A stretch of DNA of 64,000 nucleotides from Maribacter algicola (GCF_003933245.1 NZ_QUSX01000002.1:1178001-1242000), one strand, 5' to 3'. Counted from the first letter of the stretch, positions 1 through 9,459 are shown. Numbers and translations: made by a program. Notes: generated by a model not told the origin, from the sequence alone.

Positions 1-297
1 TTTATTATTGGTAGAAGTTCCTTTTAACCGAAGGAGAACCGACTTTGTTTCAAAGTCGATATCCGGAATGGGAATCCCTGGCTTTCTGGTCTTATTGATC
101 TGTCCAAAAAATTCTTCAAATGCAACCTGATCATCAATTTTAATCAACTGCTCCTTTTCTACACCACTGTAGTCCCCACTTAGGATAAGTTCCATTTCAT
201 TATTTTCATCATTATCTTGCAGCACATTTTCTTTACTCTTGCACGAATAAAGGCAAACGACAAGAAATGAAAAAATAAAAAAAATGTGCCTAGACAT
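1..297 (-). CDS. Putative lipoprotein, 3' part cut off by window edge
   Basis: Reading the minus strand from the ATG at 297 gives 99 residues with no stop, so the C-terminus lies outside the window. The first 19 residues are a hydrophobic leader ending in LYSC, which looks like a lipobox with lipidated Cys19. The mature part is acidic at first and then has a stretch around residues 80-95 (INKTRKPGIPIPDIDF) that resembles the PrcB-type C-terminal domain in some Bacteroidota lipoproteins; that family assignment is from memory and tentative. The start codon overlaps the last 8 bases of the upstream bshA gene, so the two are probably co-transcribed and translationally coupled. The product is probably periplasmic or outer-membrane anchored; function unknown. 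Confidence 0.7.
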   Translation of the reverse strand, partial: MSRHIFFIFSFLVVCLYSCKSKENVLQDNDENNEMELILSGDYSGVEKEQLIKIDDQVAFEEFFGQINKTRKPGIPIPDIDFETKSVLLRLKGTSTNNK

Positions 298-1429
298 TTT
301 TCAATCGGCTTTTATAAGCGCTTTCGTAGACCTTCTCGTACAATGGCAACACGTTTAATATATCGAACTTTTCAGCTTCCTTAACGGCATTATTCTTGAA
401 TTTTTCCAAGGTTTCATCATCTTTTAAAATAAAGATTGCATTCTCCGCCATTTCCTCTATATTGCCAATATTGCTTAAAAATCCCGTCAAGCCATGAACG
501 TTCACTTCCGGTATTCCACCGGTATTGCTTGAAATCACCGGTACTTTATTGATCATCGCTTCCAAAGCCGCTAAACCAAAGCTCTCTGTTTGGGAAGGCA
601 AAAGAAATAGATCAGAAAAGCAAAGTATTTTGTCAATTTCATTACTATTGCCCAAAAAGATAACTTTATTGCCAATACCCAGATCTTCACATAACCTTTC
701 GGCCGCTTCCTTTTCAGGGCCTTCTCCTACCATAATCAGTTTTGAAGGAATCCTTTCTTGAATCTTATTGAATACCTTGATTACATCGGGTATACGCTTT
801 ACTTTCCTAAAGTTGCTAATATGGGTAATAATACGTTCATTGTCCTTTGCCATGGCCGACCTTTGGCAATCCGTAAACGTATTCTTGTATTTGTTTTTGT
901 CTATAAAGTTGGGAATGACCTCAATCTCGTTCTTGATATCGAATATTTCCAAAGTACCTTGCTTTAGGCTTTCGGACACAGAAGTCACCACATCGGATTG
1001 ATTGATACTGAAATTCACCGCTGGCTTATAAAATGGATGTTTGCCCACGAGGGTTATGTCCGTACCATGAAGCGTAGTCACCATCGGAACATAAATCCCT
1101 TCCTCTTCCAACATCTTTTGGGCCATATATCCCGCATAGGCATGGGGAATTGCATAATGCACATGCAATAAGTCTATATTGTACAATTTTATGGTATCCA
1201 CCAATTTGCTTGAAAGTGCCAATTCATAGGGTTGATAATGAAATAGCGGATATTCTGGCACATGGACTTCATGAAAGTAAATATTGTTGTTCAAAAGTTC
1301 CAGTCGCACCGGTTGCCTGTAGGTGACGAAATGGACCTCATGCCCCCTATTGGCGAGCGCAATTCCCAATTCCGTGGCCACTACACCACTACCGCCAAAA
1401 GTTGGATAGCATACAATTGCAATTTTCAT
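290..1429 (-). CDS. bshA: N-acetyl-alpha-D-glucosaminyl L-malate synthase BshA
   Basis: A GT4-family glycosyltransferase of 379 residues, the usual BshA length. It joins GlcNAc from UDP-GlcNAc to L-malate, the first step of bacillithiol synthesis in the cytoplasm. The N-terminal motif GGSGVVATELG (residues 12-22) is the glycine-rich donor-site loop of BshA. The C-terminal half has the GT4 signature with TESFGLAALEAM and SSNTGGIPEV. The N-terminal CYPTFGGSGVVA segment is what separates BshA from other GT4 enzymes. The downstream lipoprotein ATG overlaps its stop codon. A near-consensus -7 box (TAgaTTTA, one mismatch) lies just upstream on the minus strand. The other bacillithiol genes (bshB, bshC) are not visible as separate genes in this window. 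Confidence 0.93.
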   Translation of the reverse strand: MKIAIVCYPTFGGSGVVATELGIALANRGHEVHFVTYRQPVRLELLNNNIYFHEVHVPEYPLFHYQPYELALSSKLVDTIKLYNIDLLHVHYAIPHAYAGYMAQKMLEEEGIYVPMVTTLHGTDITLVGKHPFYKPAVNFSINQSDVVTSVSESLKQGTLEIFDIKNEIEVIPNFIDKNKYKNTFTDCQRSAMAKDNERIITHISNFRKVKRIPDVIKVFNKIQERIPSKLIMVGEGPEKEAAERLCEDLGIGNKVIFLGNSNEIDKILCFSDLFLLPSQTESFGLAALEAMINKVPVISSNTGGIPEVNVHGLTGFLSNIGNIEEMAENAIFILKDDETLEKFKNNAVKEAEKFDILNVLPLYEKVYESAYKSRLKNV

Positions 1430-1534
1430 TCGTTCTAAATCTATGTATTTATTTGGTCAGATTTAATGAACCATTGCAATCATGAAGGGTATCAAGAATT
1501 GCACCGGCTCACTTTACATGTACAAAACTACTCT

Positions 1535-4444
1535 TTAATTTATAATGGAATCGTAAATAGCCTGTTGAATACGGGTTCTTAACCCAGATTTAACTAAAAG
1601 CGTGTTTGAGGCCGAAGGATAGGTCCTGTTAGATAAAAACACATACACAATTTCTTCTTCCGGGTCCGCCCAGGTATAGGTTCCCGTAAACCCGCTATGA
1701 CCAAAACTTTTTCTAGAGACACAACCACATGTAGGACCACTGTGTTCCAATTGGGGCTTGTCAAATCCTACACCCCTTCTAACATTTTTATCACAAAAAT
1801 AGCAAGTATTGAATTTTTTTACCGTTCTGGAATCAAAGAACTTAGTTCCCCCGTAATATCCGTTCTGTAAATACATCTGCATAATTTTAGCCACGTCGTT
1901 GGCATTGCTGAACAGTCCCGCATGACCTCCTACTCCACCCTGCATAGCTGCTCCCATGTCATGAACATAGCCTTGTACCGTCTGATACCTGTAATAATTA
2001 TCCTCTTCGGAGGGAACTATCTTGTTCTTTGGAAACTTTTCCAATGGGTTGTAGGTAGTACGGTCGGCCCCTATTCTACTGTACAGAAAATCGTTCGCTA
2101 ATTCATCCAATTTATCGCCATAGGTATCCTCTACATACTTTTTCATTACGTAATATGGCACATCACTGTAGCGATATCTGTTGGATTTTAAATCCTGTCT
2201 TCCTATCCTATCATAAATGGAATCATTGTAGGCATCTGTCAAATAAAGATTTTCCGCCACCTTTACAGAGAAACCTGAAGTTGGTTGGCTCCTGTAAAAT
2301 TCCTTGGAAGGTTTCCTGTTTTCATCCAAAGTACGGACATAAAAAGGAATCCAAGCAGGCAACCTTCCATAGTGAGACAAGGCCTTTAATACCGTTACAT
2401 TCTTTATTTCGGTATTGGAATACTCAGGAACCAGTTCCTCAAAGGTATCGTTCAGCGCTATTTTACCTTCTTCCTCCATTTTCATGACCATGGGCAAAGT
2501 AGCCAAAATTTTGGTCAGGGAAGCCAAGTCGTAAATGTCGTCATTGGACACGGCAACCTGGGAATCGTACGTAGGTTTCCCAAAACTTTTGTTATATACC
2601 ACTTTGCCATGTCTAGCGACCAAAACCTGGGCACCGGGAAACATGAGACTGTCCAGTCCATCTTGAACTAATTTGTCCACTTTTGAAAGACCCTGGGAAC
2701 TAAGACCAACCCTTTCTGGAAGACTATATCCCAACCTACTTAACGAGGACAATTGTATGCCCGTTCCAGCCTTAAATTCAAAACCTCCACTCACAGGTAG
2801 CTTACCGGAGGCATGAATTGCCCCAAAAAGTAGCTCTGCCGTCTTTTTTTGGGCAATAGCGCTATTTTGATAAGATACCACCACAGCGTCAATATTTTGG
2901 AACGTTGAAATATCCGAAAGTGTATAAGGCTTCGCAAAGACGGTTAAAATCAGGTTTGAAGATCTTAAATTCGATATTTCCTGAAGCCAAGCCAATTCCT
3001 TATCCGTAAACTTATAGGCTTTCCAAGGGCTCTCATTGCTTTTATGATGTCCAATGATGACCAAATTATAATCTTCCAATTGCCTTTTTAGTGATTCTAT
3101 GTTATCATCGTTGACTTGGGTGACCTTGGTATATTTATTCAATTCCTTAATAAAGGAATCGCTTGGTGCATCCCCAAATTTCACATAGGCTATTTTCTTA
3201 TTTTCCAAGTTTTTGATGCCAATCAAATCAAACCGATTTTTCACTACCGTAAGGGCGTTCTCAATAGCTTCCTCATAGAGGATATCATCTTCTACGGTAT
3301 TTAAATCTTCATAGAGATTTTCCAAGACTATCGGTCGATAATCGTTGAGGCCTACCTTATATTTCGCCATTAAAATCTTCTTCACGGATTGACCTAGCCT
3401 CGCTTCGCTGATCCTGCCCCGATTGTAGCTTTTGATCAGTAGGTTCTTGGCAGCCTCAACATCCTGAGGCATTAAAAGTATGTCATTACCAGCATTGAAA
3501 GCAGCCAATTCGACCGCTCCCTCGGTACCGAATTTTGTTGCCCCCTTCATGTTCAGGGCATCCGTAAAAACAAGTCCTTGAAATCCCAGCTCCTCCTTGA
3601 GTATGCCTGAAATGATCTGTTCCGATAATGATGACGGTAATCCTTCCCTTATCTCCATGGAAGGCACTTCCAGGTGCGCCACCATCACACTGCTCAAACC
3701 TTCGTTGATCAATTTTTTAAAGGGATATAGTTCTAGACTATCCAAACGTTCCCTGGAAAAGGGAATAACGGGCAAATCATGGTGTGAATCCACCTCGGTG
3801 TCGCCATGACCTGGGAAATGCTTGCCGCTCGAAAGTACACCGGCACTTTCCATGCCTTTCATAAAGGCAATTCCCTTATTGGCGACCAGTTGACGGGTCT
3901 CTCCAAAGGATCGGTTCCCAATTATAGGGTTTTTAGGATTGGTATTGATATCGATATCTGGTGCAAAGTTAATATGTACCCCTAGACGTTTTGCATGCTC
4001 CCCTACCCTGTAGCCTACCTTTTCGATGATTTTATCATCCTGAATGGCACCTAAGGTCATGTTCCATGGAAACGCATAGGTTGAGTCCAAACGCATGGCC
4101 AGGCCCCATTCGGCATCCATTCCTACCAACAATGGGAATTTCGAAATTGATTGGTAATCATTACAAAGTTTAGCCTGCCGCACAGGCCCTCCCTTAGAAA
4201 ATATGATACCACCTATTTTTTGATCTTTTATAAGCTGTTTGATTCGCTCCTTTTCCCCATTGGTTGGATTTGAGGTTACCATTACCATGAACAATTGACC
4301 TATCTTTTCCTCCAAGGTCATATTTTGGTACTGCTTTTCCACCCAACCTGCCTGTGCCAGACTATCTGAACTAACCAATGGGTTTTGTCCAAAAGAGGTA
4401 AAAGAACCAAAAAGAAAAAAGAAAAGTCTAAAAAAAAGCTTCAT
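1535..4444 (-). CDS. Exported GH3 beta-N-acetylglucosaminidase fused to a serine beta-lactamase-like domain
   Basis: A 969-residue two-domain protein. Residues 1-20 form a signal peptide ending in SFGQ, so it is exported. Residues about 35-370 are a GH3 NagZ-type catalytic domain: KHFPGHGD at 208-215, the Asp-His dyad of the family at D219/H221, and the likely nucleophile D295 in FTDALNMKG. A GH3 C-terminal region follows to about 575. Residues about 580-969 resemble class C beta-lactamase or esterase proteins: S642-L-T-K645 (SxxK), Y759-S-D761 in place of the usual YxN, and GHSG at 915-918. The GH3 half resembles the cytoplasmic NagZ at 54840. Likely substrates are peptidoglycan fragments in the periplasm. 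The second domain could be a peptidase or esterase. The gene stands 96 bp after its upstream neighbour and may have its own promoter. Confidence 0.9.
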   Translation of the reverse strand: MKLFFRLFFFLFGSFTSFGQNPLVSSDSLAQAGWVEKQYQNMTLEEKIGQLFMVMVTSNPTNGEKERIKQLIKDQKIGGIIFSKGGPVRQAKLCNDYQSISKFPLLVGMDAEWGLAMRLDSTYAFPWNMTLGAIQDDKIIEKVGYRVGEHAKRLGVHINFAPDIDINTNPKNPIIGNRSFGETRQLVANKGIAFMKGMESAGVLSSGKHFPGHGDTEVDSHHDLPVIPFSRERLDSLELYPFKKLINEGLSSVMVAHLEVPSMEIREGLPSSLSEQIISGILKEELGFQGLVFTDALNMKGATKFGTEGAVELAAFNAGNDILLMPQDVEAAKNLLIKSYNRGRISEARLGQSVKKILMAKYKVGLNDYRPIVLENLYEDLNTVEDDILYEEAIENALTVVKNRFDLIGIKNLENKKIAYVKFGDAPSDSFIKELNKYTKVTQVNDDNIESLKRQLEDYNLVIIGHHKSNESPWKAYKFTDKELAWLQEISNLRSSNLILTVFAKPYTLSDISTFQNIDAVVVSYQNSAIAQKKTAELLFGAIHASGKLPVSGGFEFKAGTGIQLSSLSRLGYSLPERVGLSSQGLSKVDKLVQDGLDSLMFPGAQVLVARHGKVVYNKSFGKPTYDSQVAVSNDDIYDLASLTKILATLPMVMKMEEEGKIALNDTFEELVPEYSNTEIKNVTVLKALSHYGRLPAWIPFYVRTLDENRKPSKEFYRSQPTSGFSVKVAENLYLTDAYNDSIYDRIGRQDLKSNRYRYSDVPYYVMKKYVEDTYGDKLDELANDFLYSRIGADRTTYNPLEKFPKNKIVPSEEDNYYRYQTVQGYVHDMGAAMQGGVGGHAGLFSNANDVAKIMQMYLQNGYYGGTKFFDSRTVKKFNTCYFCDKNVRRGVGFDKPQLEHSGPTCGCVSRKSFGHSGFTGTYTWADPEEEIVYVFLSNRTYPSASNTLLVKSGLRTRIQQAIYDSIIN

Positions 4445-4540
4445 GTGTTTTTGCTGTATGGAGATAACATAAAACCATGAAATTTATTGCATTTCATCGA
4501 TAAAACCTAATAAAATTAGATGTTCACACGCCATGGAGTC

Positions 4541-5023
4541 TCAAACAAAACGCGCATGCCAACTTTCTGAGGCAGGTACTTCCCAGTGTTCCAGATATTC
4601 GCCCTTGGTTGCAACAAGGTTGTTGAAAACAATGGTATTCTTGGAAATAGATTTTTGTTTGGCCATTGCTTTAAAGTCCAACAAGGTCTTATAGGCTATA
4701 TATTCGCCTTGCTTGAACGTAACGTTCATCTTGTCCAACAGTTCCACATTGTATTTTTTTTCCAATTGCTGTATGAAATGAACCGAAGCATCAATGGAAC
4801 AGCCTGTGGCCGACTGACCGCTTTGGTCCAGGGAAATTACCAAGAATCTGTTATATTTTATTTCAAACCCGGCTTTCAAGTCCTTTCCATGTGCGGTCCA
4901 ATTTTCTAGAAATAGATTGAGGTCCTTTTTTATTTCAAGCAACTCCTGTTCGGAAAAACTTCTGTTCGCCTGATAAATCCAAACTCTGGAATCATCTGGT
5001 AGTGTATTAAAATCTGCTAACAT
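4541..5023 (-). CDS. Conserved Bacteroidota protein of unknown function (often labelled ABC transporter ATPase)
   Basis: A 160-residue soluble protein beginning MLADFNTLPDDSRVWIYQANR. It has no signal peptide, no transmembrane segment and no Walker A or B motif, so the ABC ATPase name that I recall for this family in flavobacterial annotations has no support here. It carries a run of aromatic and charged residues and one Cys (GCSID). It ends a five-gene minus-strand series and starts 33 bp after the Fe-S protein gene, so it is probably co-transcribed. A role linked to the Fe-S redox pair upstream is possible on context alone. No function can be assigned from sequence. Confidence 0.8.
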   Translation of the reverse strand: MLADFNTLPDDSRVWIYQANRSFSEQELLEIKKDLNLFLENWTAHGKDLKAGFEIKYNRFLVISLDQSGQSATGCSIDASVHFIQQLEKKYNVELLDKMNVTFKQGEYIAYKTLLDFKAMAKQKSISKNTIVFNNLVATKGEYLEHWEVPASESWHARFV

Positions 5024-5056
5024 GCATGTTGCTTTTATACCGTTAAAATCTCTTCG

Positions 5057-5848
5057 TTATAAATCTTCAGCTGCGGCTATAAGTTCTGCAATGTCCATGA
5101 CCTTGATGTCTGCTTCCCTTTCCTTATGTTTTACACCGTCTGTCATCATGGTATTACAGAAAGGACATCCGGCCGCAATAATATCCGGAGTAGTTTCTAG
5201 AGCTTGTTCCGTACGCTCTATATTCACATCTTTATTTCCCTTTTCAGGCTCCTTGAACATTTGGGCACCACCTGCACCACAGCACAACCCTCTTTGCTTG
5301 CAGCTTTTCATTTCTACCAGCTCCGCGTCCAATTTCCTGATCAACTCCCTGGGCGCCTCGTAAACGCCATTGGCCCTGCCCAGATAACATGGGTCGTGAA
5401 AAGTGATTCGCTTGCCTTTAAAGGTTCCTCCTTCCATGGCAATACGTCCCTCCTTCAACAACTCCTTTAAAAACTGTGTATGGTGTACCACTTCATAACT
5501 ACCGCCAAGACCGGGATATTCATTCTTTATGGTATTGAAGCAATGTGGACACGCGGTAACGATTTTCTGAATTTCATAGGCATTGAGCACTTCGATGTTA
5601 GTAACCGCCTGCATCTGGAACAAAAATTCGTTTCCTGCCCTTTTGGCGGGGTCACCAGTACAACTTTCTTCAGTTCCCAAGACGGCAAAGGATATTTTTG
5701 CCTTGTTCAAAATCTTCACAAAGGCCTTGGTAATCCTTTTGGCCCTATCGTCAAAACTACCTGCACAGCCCACCCAAAAAAGTACTTCGGGTTTTTCACC
5801 GGCAGCAAACATTTCTGCCATTGTAGGAACTTTAATTGTGTCAGTCAT
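5057..5848 (-). CDS. CCG-domain Fe-S protein (HdrB/LutA/GlcF-like)
   Basis: 263 residues with cysteine-rich CCG motifs as in heterodisulfide reductase subunit B, LutA and the glycolate oxidase iron-sulfur subunit. Visible ligands are C28 (VGCAGSFD), C63, C100-P-H-C103, C154 (HDPCYLGR), the C189-C190-G motif and C228-P-F-C231. No membrane segment is seen, so it probably sits in the cytoplasm on the membrane protein encoded just before it (10-bp gap). Together the pair looks like an electron-transfer module that moves electrons between a quinone pool and a soluble carrier or substrate; the actual donor and acceptor are not shown by the sequence. Confidence 0.9.
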   Translation of the reverse strand: MTDTIKVPTMAEMFAAGEKPEVLFWVGCAGSFDDRAKRITKAFVKILNKAKISFAVLGTEESCTGDPAKRAGNEFLFQMQAVTNIEVLNAYEIQKIVTACPHCFNTIKNEYPGLGGSYEVVHHTQFLKELLKEGRIAMEGGTFKGKRITFHDPCYLGRANGVYEAPRELIRKLDAELVEMKSCKQRGLCCGAGGAQMFKEPEKGNKDVNIERTEQALETTPDIIAAGCPFCNTMMTDGVKHKEREADIKVMDIAELIAAAEDL

Positions 5849-5858
5849 TTTTAGTTCT

Positions 5859-7184
5859 TTATGATTCCTTGCTCCAATTTAACCTGTCCATTTGATTGAA
5901 TGGCCAAGGAGCCCCATTGTTCTCAATATTACCCATCATGTTGTTTAGATCTGAGGGCGCAGCGGATTGCTCCATCACCAAATACTGCCTCATATCCATG
6001 ATAATGGACAAAGGGTCTATACTTACCGGACAAGCCTCAACGCAGGCGTTGCAGGACGTACAGGCCCACAACTCTTCGCGGGTAATATAATCGTCCAACA
6101 ATTGTTTACCGTCCTCTTTGAATTCTCCCTTATTGGCATCCAGAATTTTTCCTACTTCCTCCAATCGGTCACGGGTATCCATCATGATTTTCCTAGGAGA
6201 CAATTTTTTTCCGGTCTGATTGGCAGGGCATTCACTCGTGCATCGTCCACATTCTGTACAGGTGTAAGCATTCAGCAACTGCACCCAACTTAAATCCATA
6301 ACATCGGATGCCCCAAATTTGGAAGGCACATCCCCTGCATCGTCGGGCGCAGCAAATGGGTCTACATTAGGGTTCATCATTAATTTAACCTCTCTGGTTA
6401 CAGCCTCCAAATTATTGAACTTTCCTTTAGGACCCAATTTCCCATAAAACGTATTTGGAAACGCCAAAAGAATGTGCAGATGCTTCGAAAAATATAGATA
6501 ATTTAAAAAGAAGAGGATACCTACTATATGCAACCACCAAGCCGTTCGCTCCAAAAATATCAAACTAGGAATATCCATTCCGATGAACCAATTTGATATA
6601 TACTGGCTCACTGGAAAACTACCTGCCTGAAGATAATGTTCCGCTCCCAACTGTTGCAAACGGAAATCTGCCGCATTCATTGTCAGGAACAAAAACATCA
6701 AAACTAGTTCAATGTACAGGATAAGGTTTCCATCCTTTTTAGGCCAACCCTTCATTTCAGGCTTTAGGAAACGCTGAAGCTTGATTATATTTCTTCGCAC
6801 CCAAAAAGCTACAACCGATATAATCACCAAGAACGCCAGAATCTCAAAGGATGCTATCAAAAAATCATAAACAGGGCCTAAACCGGAAAATACCCTATGC
6901 GTCCCAAAGATTCCGTCAATCACAATTTCCAATACTTCTATATTGATGATGACAAAACCAACATAGACAATCACATGAAGTAATCCTGCCACAGGACGCA
7001 CTACCATTTTGGATTGACCAAAAGCAATCCGGAGCATGTTACGCCATCGTGTGGGTCTATCATCCGAGACGTCCGTATCCTTTCCCAATAATATGTTCCG
7101 CCTAAGTTTTCCAACGTTTTTGGCGAAATAACCGGTTCCTATAAGAAGAACCACTACAAAAAGGATATTGGGTAAATACTGCAT
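5859..7184 (-). CDS. Membrane-bound (4Fe-4S) dicluster oxidoreductase subunit
   Basis: 441 residues. The N-terminal half has about five hydrophobic segments (residues 5-20, 65-90, 105-128, 153-170, 213-232) like a NarI- or HdrE-type cytochrome b, with several His (H70, H219, H235, H237) that could bind haem. The C-terminal half is a soluble ferredoxin-like domain with two cluster motifs, C309xxC312xxC315xxxC319P and C375xxC378xxC381xxxC385P. It is therefore a natural fusion of HdrE-like and HdrC/D-like parts. It starts 5 bp after the MCE gene and ends 10 bp before the CCG protein, so it sits inside an operon. Likely role: quinone-linked electron transfer at the inner membrane; partner unknown. 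Confidence 0.88.
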   Translation of the reverse strand: MQYLPNILFVVVLLIGTGYFAKNVGKLRRNILLGKDTDVSDDRPTRWRNMLRIAFGQSKMVVRPVAGLLHVIVYVGFVIINIEVLEIVIDGIFGTHRVFSGLGPVYDFLIASFEILAFLVIISVVAFWVRRNIIKLQRFLKPEMKGWPKKDGNLILYIELVLMFLFLTMNAADFRLQQLGAEHYLQAGSFPVSQYISNWFIGMDIPSLIFLERTAWWLHIVGILFFLNYLYFSKHLHILLAFPNTFYGKLGPKGKFNNLEAVTREVKLMMNPNVDPFAAPDDAGDVPSKFGASDVMDLSWVQLLNAYTCTECGRCTSECPANQTGKKLSPRKIMMDTRDRLEEVGKILDANKGEFKEDGKQLLDDYITREELWACTSCNACVEACPVSIDPLSIIMDMRQYLVMEQSAAPSDLNNMMGNIENNGAPWPFNQMDRLNWSKES

Positions 7185-7189
7185 TCGAT

Positions 7190-8152
7190 TTATTCTATTT
7201 TAGCGGCAGGGTCATCTTCTGGAACTTCATATTCCTTCTGTTTTTTACCGAAAACGGACACATTTACATATCGTTTTGGATTCAGTCTAAAATCCTGGAG
7301 CAACAAATCCAACTCCTTTGAAGCATCGGTTAAATTGGTATACAACTCCTTGTCGTTCATCAACTTGCCTAATGTGCCATCACCCTTATCAATTTTAGAG
7401 ATGACCTTGTCCAAATTGGACATTGTAGTTTCCAAACTAGCAAATGTCCTTCCCAGACCAGCGTTGTTCAAGGTATCCGAAAGCATGGCAAAATTATAGG
7501 TTAGGGTTTCAAAATTGGTAAGGGAACTATCCAGTTTTTTTTCGTTGTTGGCCAAAATATCGTTCAATACCTTGGCACTGCCATTGAGGCTGGCCATAAG
7601 CTCGCTAAGCCCATTTATAGCGGTCTGCAAATCCTTTTTGGTTTTGGTATCCAGAACCTCGTTCACGCTAATCAGAACAGAATCCGCATCCGAAACTGCC
7701 GATTCAAATTTCCTGAACAAGGGTGTAAGTTTTTCCTGGGCAAGTTCCGTTAGGCCCGGTCTTGTTTCAGTAGCAAGGGTATCGCCTGATTTTACGGTTT
7801 CCGCTCCATCGAAAACCGGGGTAATCTGTAGGCCCTTTCCCCCAATTATTCCCGTGTCATATAATTCAACGGTACTGTTTTTGGAGAATTTAAAATCACT
7901 GCTTACCGTAAATGTGACGACCAAATTGCCTTGGGCGTCCTTAAATTTTATGTCGTTTACCTTTCCCACTCCAAATCCGTTGATAGAAACGGCGGTACCT
8001 GCTTGAAGGCCCCCTACATCTGGATAAACGGCATACAAGGTTTTACTGTTATCAAAAAGAGGTGTTGATTTTAAATAGCTAAACCCCAATATGAACAGGA
8101 GTATTCCTCCAATCACAATAATTCCGGTCTTAATTTCCCTGGATAGTTTCAA
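7190..8152 (-). CDS. MlaD-family MCE-domain lipid transport protein
   Basis: 320 residues. A single N-terminal membrane anchor (about residues 10-28, IIVIGGILLFILGFSYL) is followed by an MCE domain at about 38-115 (LYAVYPDVGGLQAGTAVSINGFGVGKVNDI), then a long helical, Asn/Lys/Asp-rich tail as in MCE proteins. MCE proteins carry phospholipids or other lipids between the inner and outer membranes with an MlaE permease and MlaF ATPase. Those partner genes are not in this window, so they must be encoded elsewhere if the system is complete. The gene lies between the amidase and the Fe-S genes in a tight series (55-bp gap before, 5-bp gap after). Confidence 0.9.
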   Translation of the reverse strand: MKLSREIKTGIIVIGGILLFILGFSYLKSTPLFDNSKTLYAVYPDVGGLQAGTAVSINGFGVGKVNDIKFKDAQGNLVVTFTVSSDFKFSKNSTVELYDTGIIGGKGLQITPVFDGAETVKSGDTLATETRPGLTELAQEKLTPLFRKFESAVSDADSVLISVNEVLDTKTKKDLQTAINGLSELMASLNGSAKVLNDILANNEKKLDSSLTNFETLTYNFAMLSDTLNNAGLGRTFASLETTMSNLDKVISKIDKGDGTLGKLMNDKELYTNLTDASKELDLLLQDFRLNPKRYVNVSVFGKKQKEYEVPEDDPAAKIE

Positions 8153-8207
8153 GCAATCAATTTTATGTTTCTAACAAAATTAGGAATAAATAGCATACCA
8201 AAGGATT

Positions 8208-9459
8208 TTATTGGGATTCCTCTTCCACCTCCTTGGGTATCGAAACTCTTTCCCCCTTTCTATAAGCAACAATATACGCTGAAGAATAACCGGACCTAGC
8301 AGCCTTTGACTGAAGCATTTTTGCCTCTCTATAGGATTGGGTAGCCCCATACATATATCGGTATAGACTATTGTAAGGTTCCTTCGTGATTTGGGGCAGC
8401 CCTTTGAAATTTTCCGGTGTCAAAGCCAAATCCTTACTACTTGCCATTAACTGGACTTTATAGATAATGGCATTTTCATCCATCGTTTCCCCAACCTTCT
8501 CTTTTAGTTCGGGTACGGCCAATTCCTCCTTTTTACGCTCAACCGTTTCCGGTATATTAGCTTCTTTAATTTCCGATGTTTTCTCCTTAGGAACAATAAC
8601 CGCAGCGACCGCAGTACCTTCGTCTTTTATTTGTATTTCAGGTGCTTCACTGCTCGTTACTTGGGTAGTTTGGGACCCTCCCTGCACATCGGCCTTGTAT
8701 TTTAGAATAGCGTCCGCGATGGCCGTTCCCATTTCGGATTGCCCTTTTTTGGAATTCAAATAGGCACCTTCTTCCTTGTTGGTGAGAAAACCTGTTTCCA
8801 CCAACACACTCGGCATAAAGGTTTGGTGGAGCACAATAAAACCGGCTTGTTTTACCTTTCTATCGACCCTTTTTAACCTCCCCGACATGTTATCCTGAAT
8901 ATTTTTTGCCAAGGCGATACTTTGGTCCAAAAATTCTTCCTGCATAATGGTAAGTCCAATAACCGATTCAGGAGAATTGATATCATAATCCGCATAACGG
9001 ATTTCGTAGTTATCCTCTAAGTAAATTACGGAGTTTTCCTTTTTTGCAATTTCAAAATTCTGCTTGTTCGCATGTAGCCCCAAAACAAACGTTCCAGCTC
9101 CATGGGCATCGGAGGAATGCGAGTCACAATGCACCGAAACAAAAAGATCGGCATTGGCCTTGTTGGCAATTTCCCCTCTTACAAATAAATCCACGAACGT
9201 ATCGTCCTTTCTAGTATAAATTACCTTAATGTCCTTGTTTGCAGAAAGAAGTTCACCCACTTTAAGCACAATATTAAGGGCAATGTTCTTTTCAAGATAT
9301 CCGTTGCCCAAATTCCCTGGATCATGCCCCCCCATGACCGGCGTCCAACACTACAACAAATGGGTCAACGGTAGACTTCTTCCCATCCTCTAAGGGAACT
9401 GCCTGCAAAGGCAGAAAAAACAATGAAAAAAAGAAGGCGATTAGTGAGTTGATTTTCAT
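8208..9459 (-). pseudogene. N-acetylmuramoyl-L-alanine amidase with an apparent frameshift in a G7 tract
   Basis: An Amidase_3 enzyme that would be 416 residues but is split into two frames. The N-terminal frame starts at the ATG at 9459, has a signal peptide (MKINSLIAFFFSLFFLPLQA) and reaches VVVLDAGHGG, the zinc-site motif. It then hits TGA after a run of seven G on the minus strand (plus-strand C7 at 9327-9333). With six G the frame would continue directly as HDPGNLGNGYLEKN and run to the stop at 8208. The rest is intact: the Glu ligand in YLEKN, SVHCDS, VLVETGFLTNKEEG, and a C-terminal SPOR-like region (about the last 90 residues, beginning near YKVQLMASSKD). The enzyme would cut stem peptides from MurNAc in the periplasm. 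The single-base shift may be a sequencing error, a recent mutation or a slippery-tract switch. Confidence 0.88.
9327..9333 (-). repeat. G7 homopolymer causing the amidase frameshift
   Basis: Seven consecutive C on the plus strand (G on the coding strand) fall exactly in the zinc-binding motif GHGGHD of the amidase. Six would keep the frame. A run like this is prone both to replication slippage and to base-calling error. Confidence 0.9.

Noticed and set aside
4477..4497. ATGAAAT/ATTTCAT inverted repeat between the small conserved gene and the GH3 fusion
   Set aside because: Seven AT-rich base pairs with no T-run and no second copy; too weak to call an operator or terminator.
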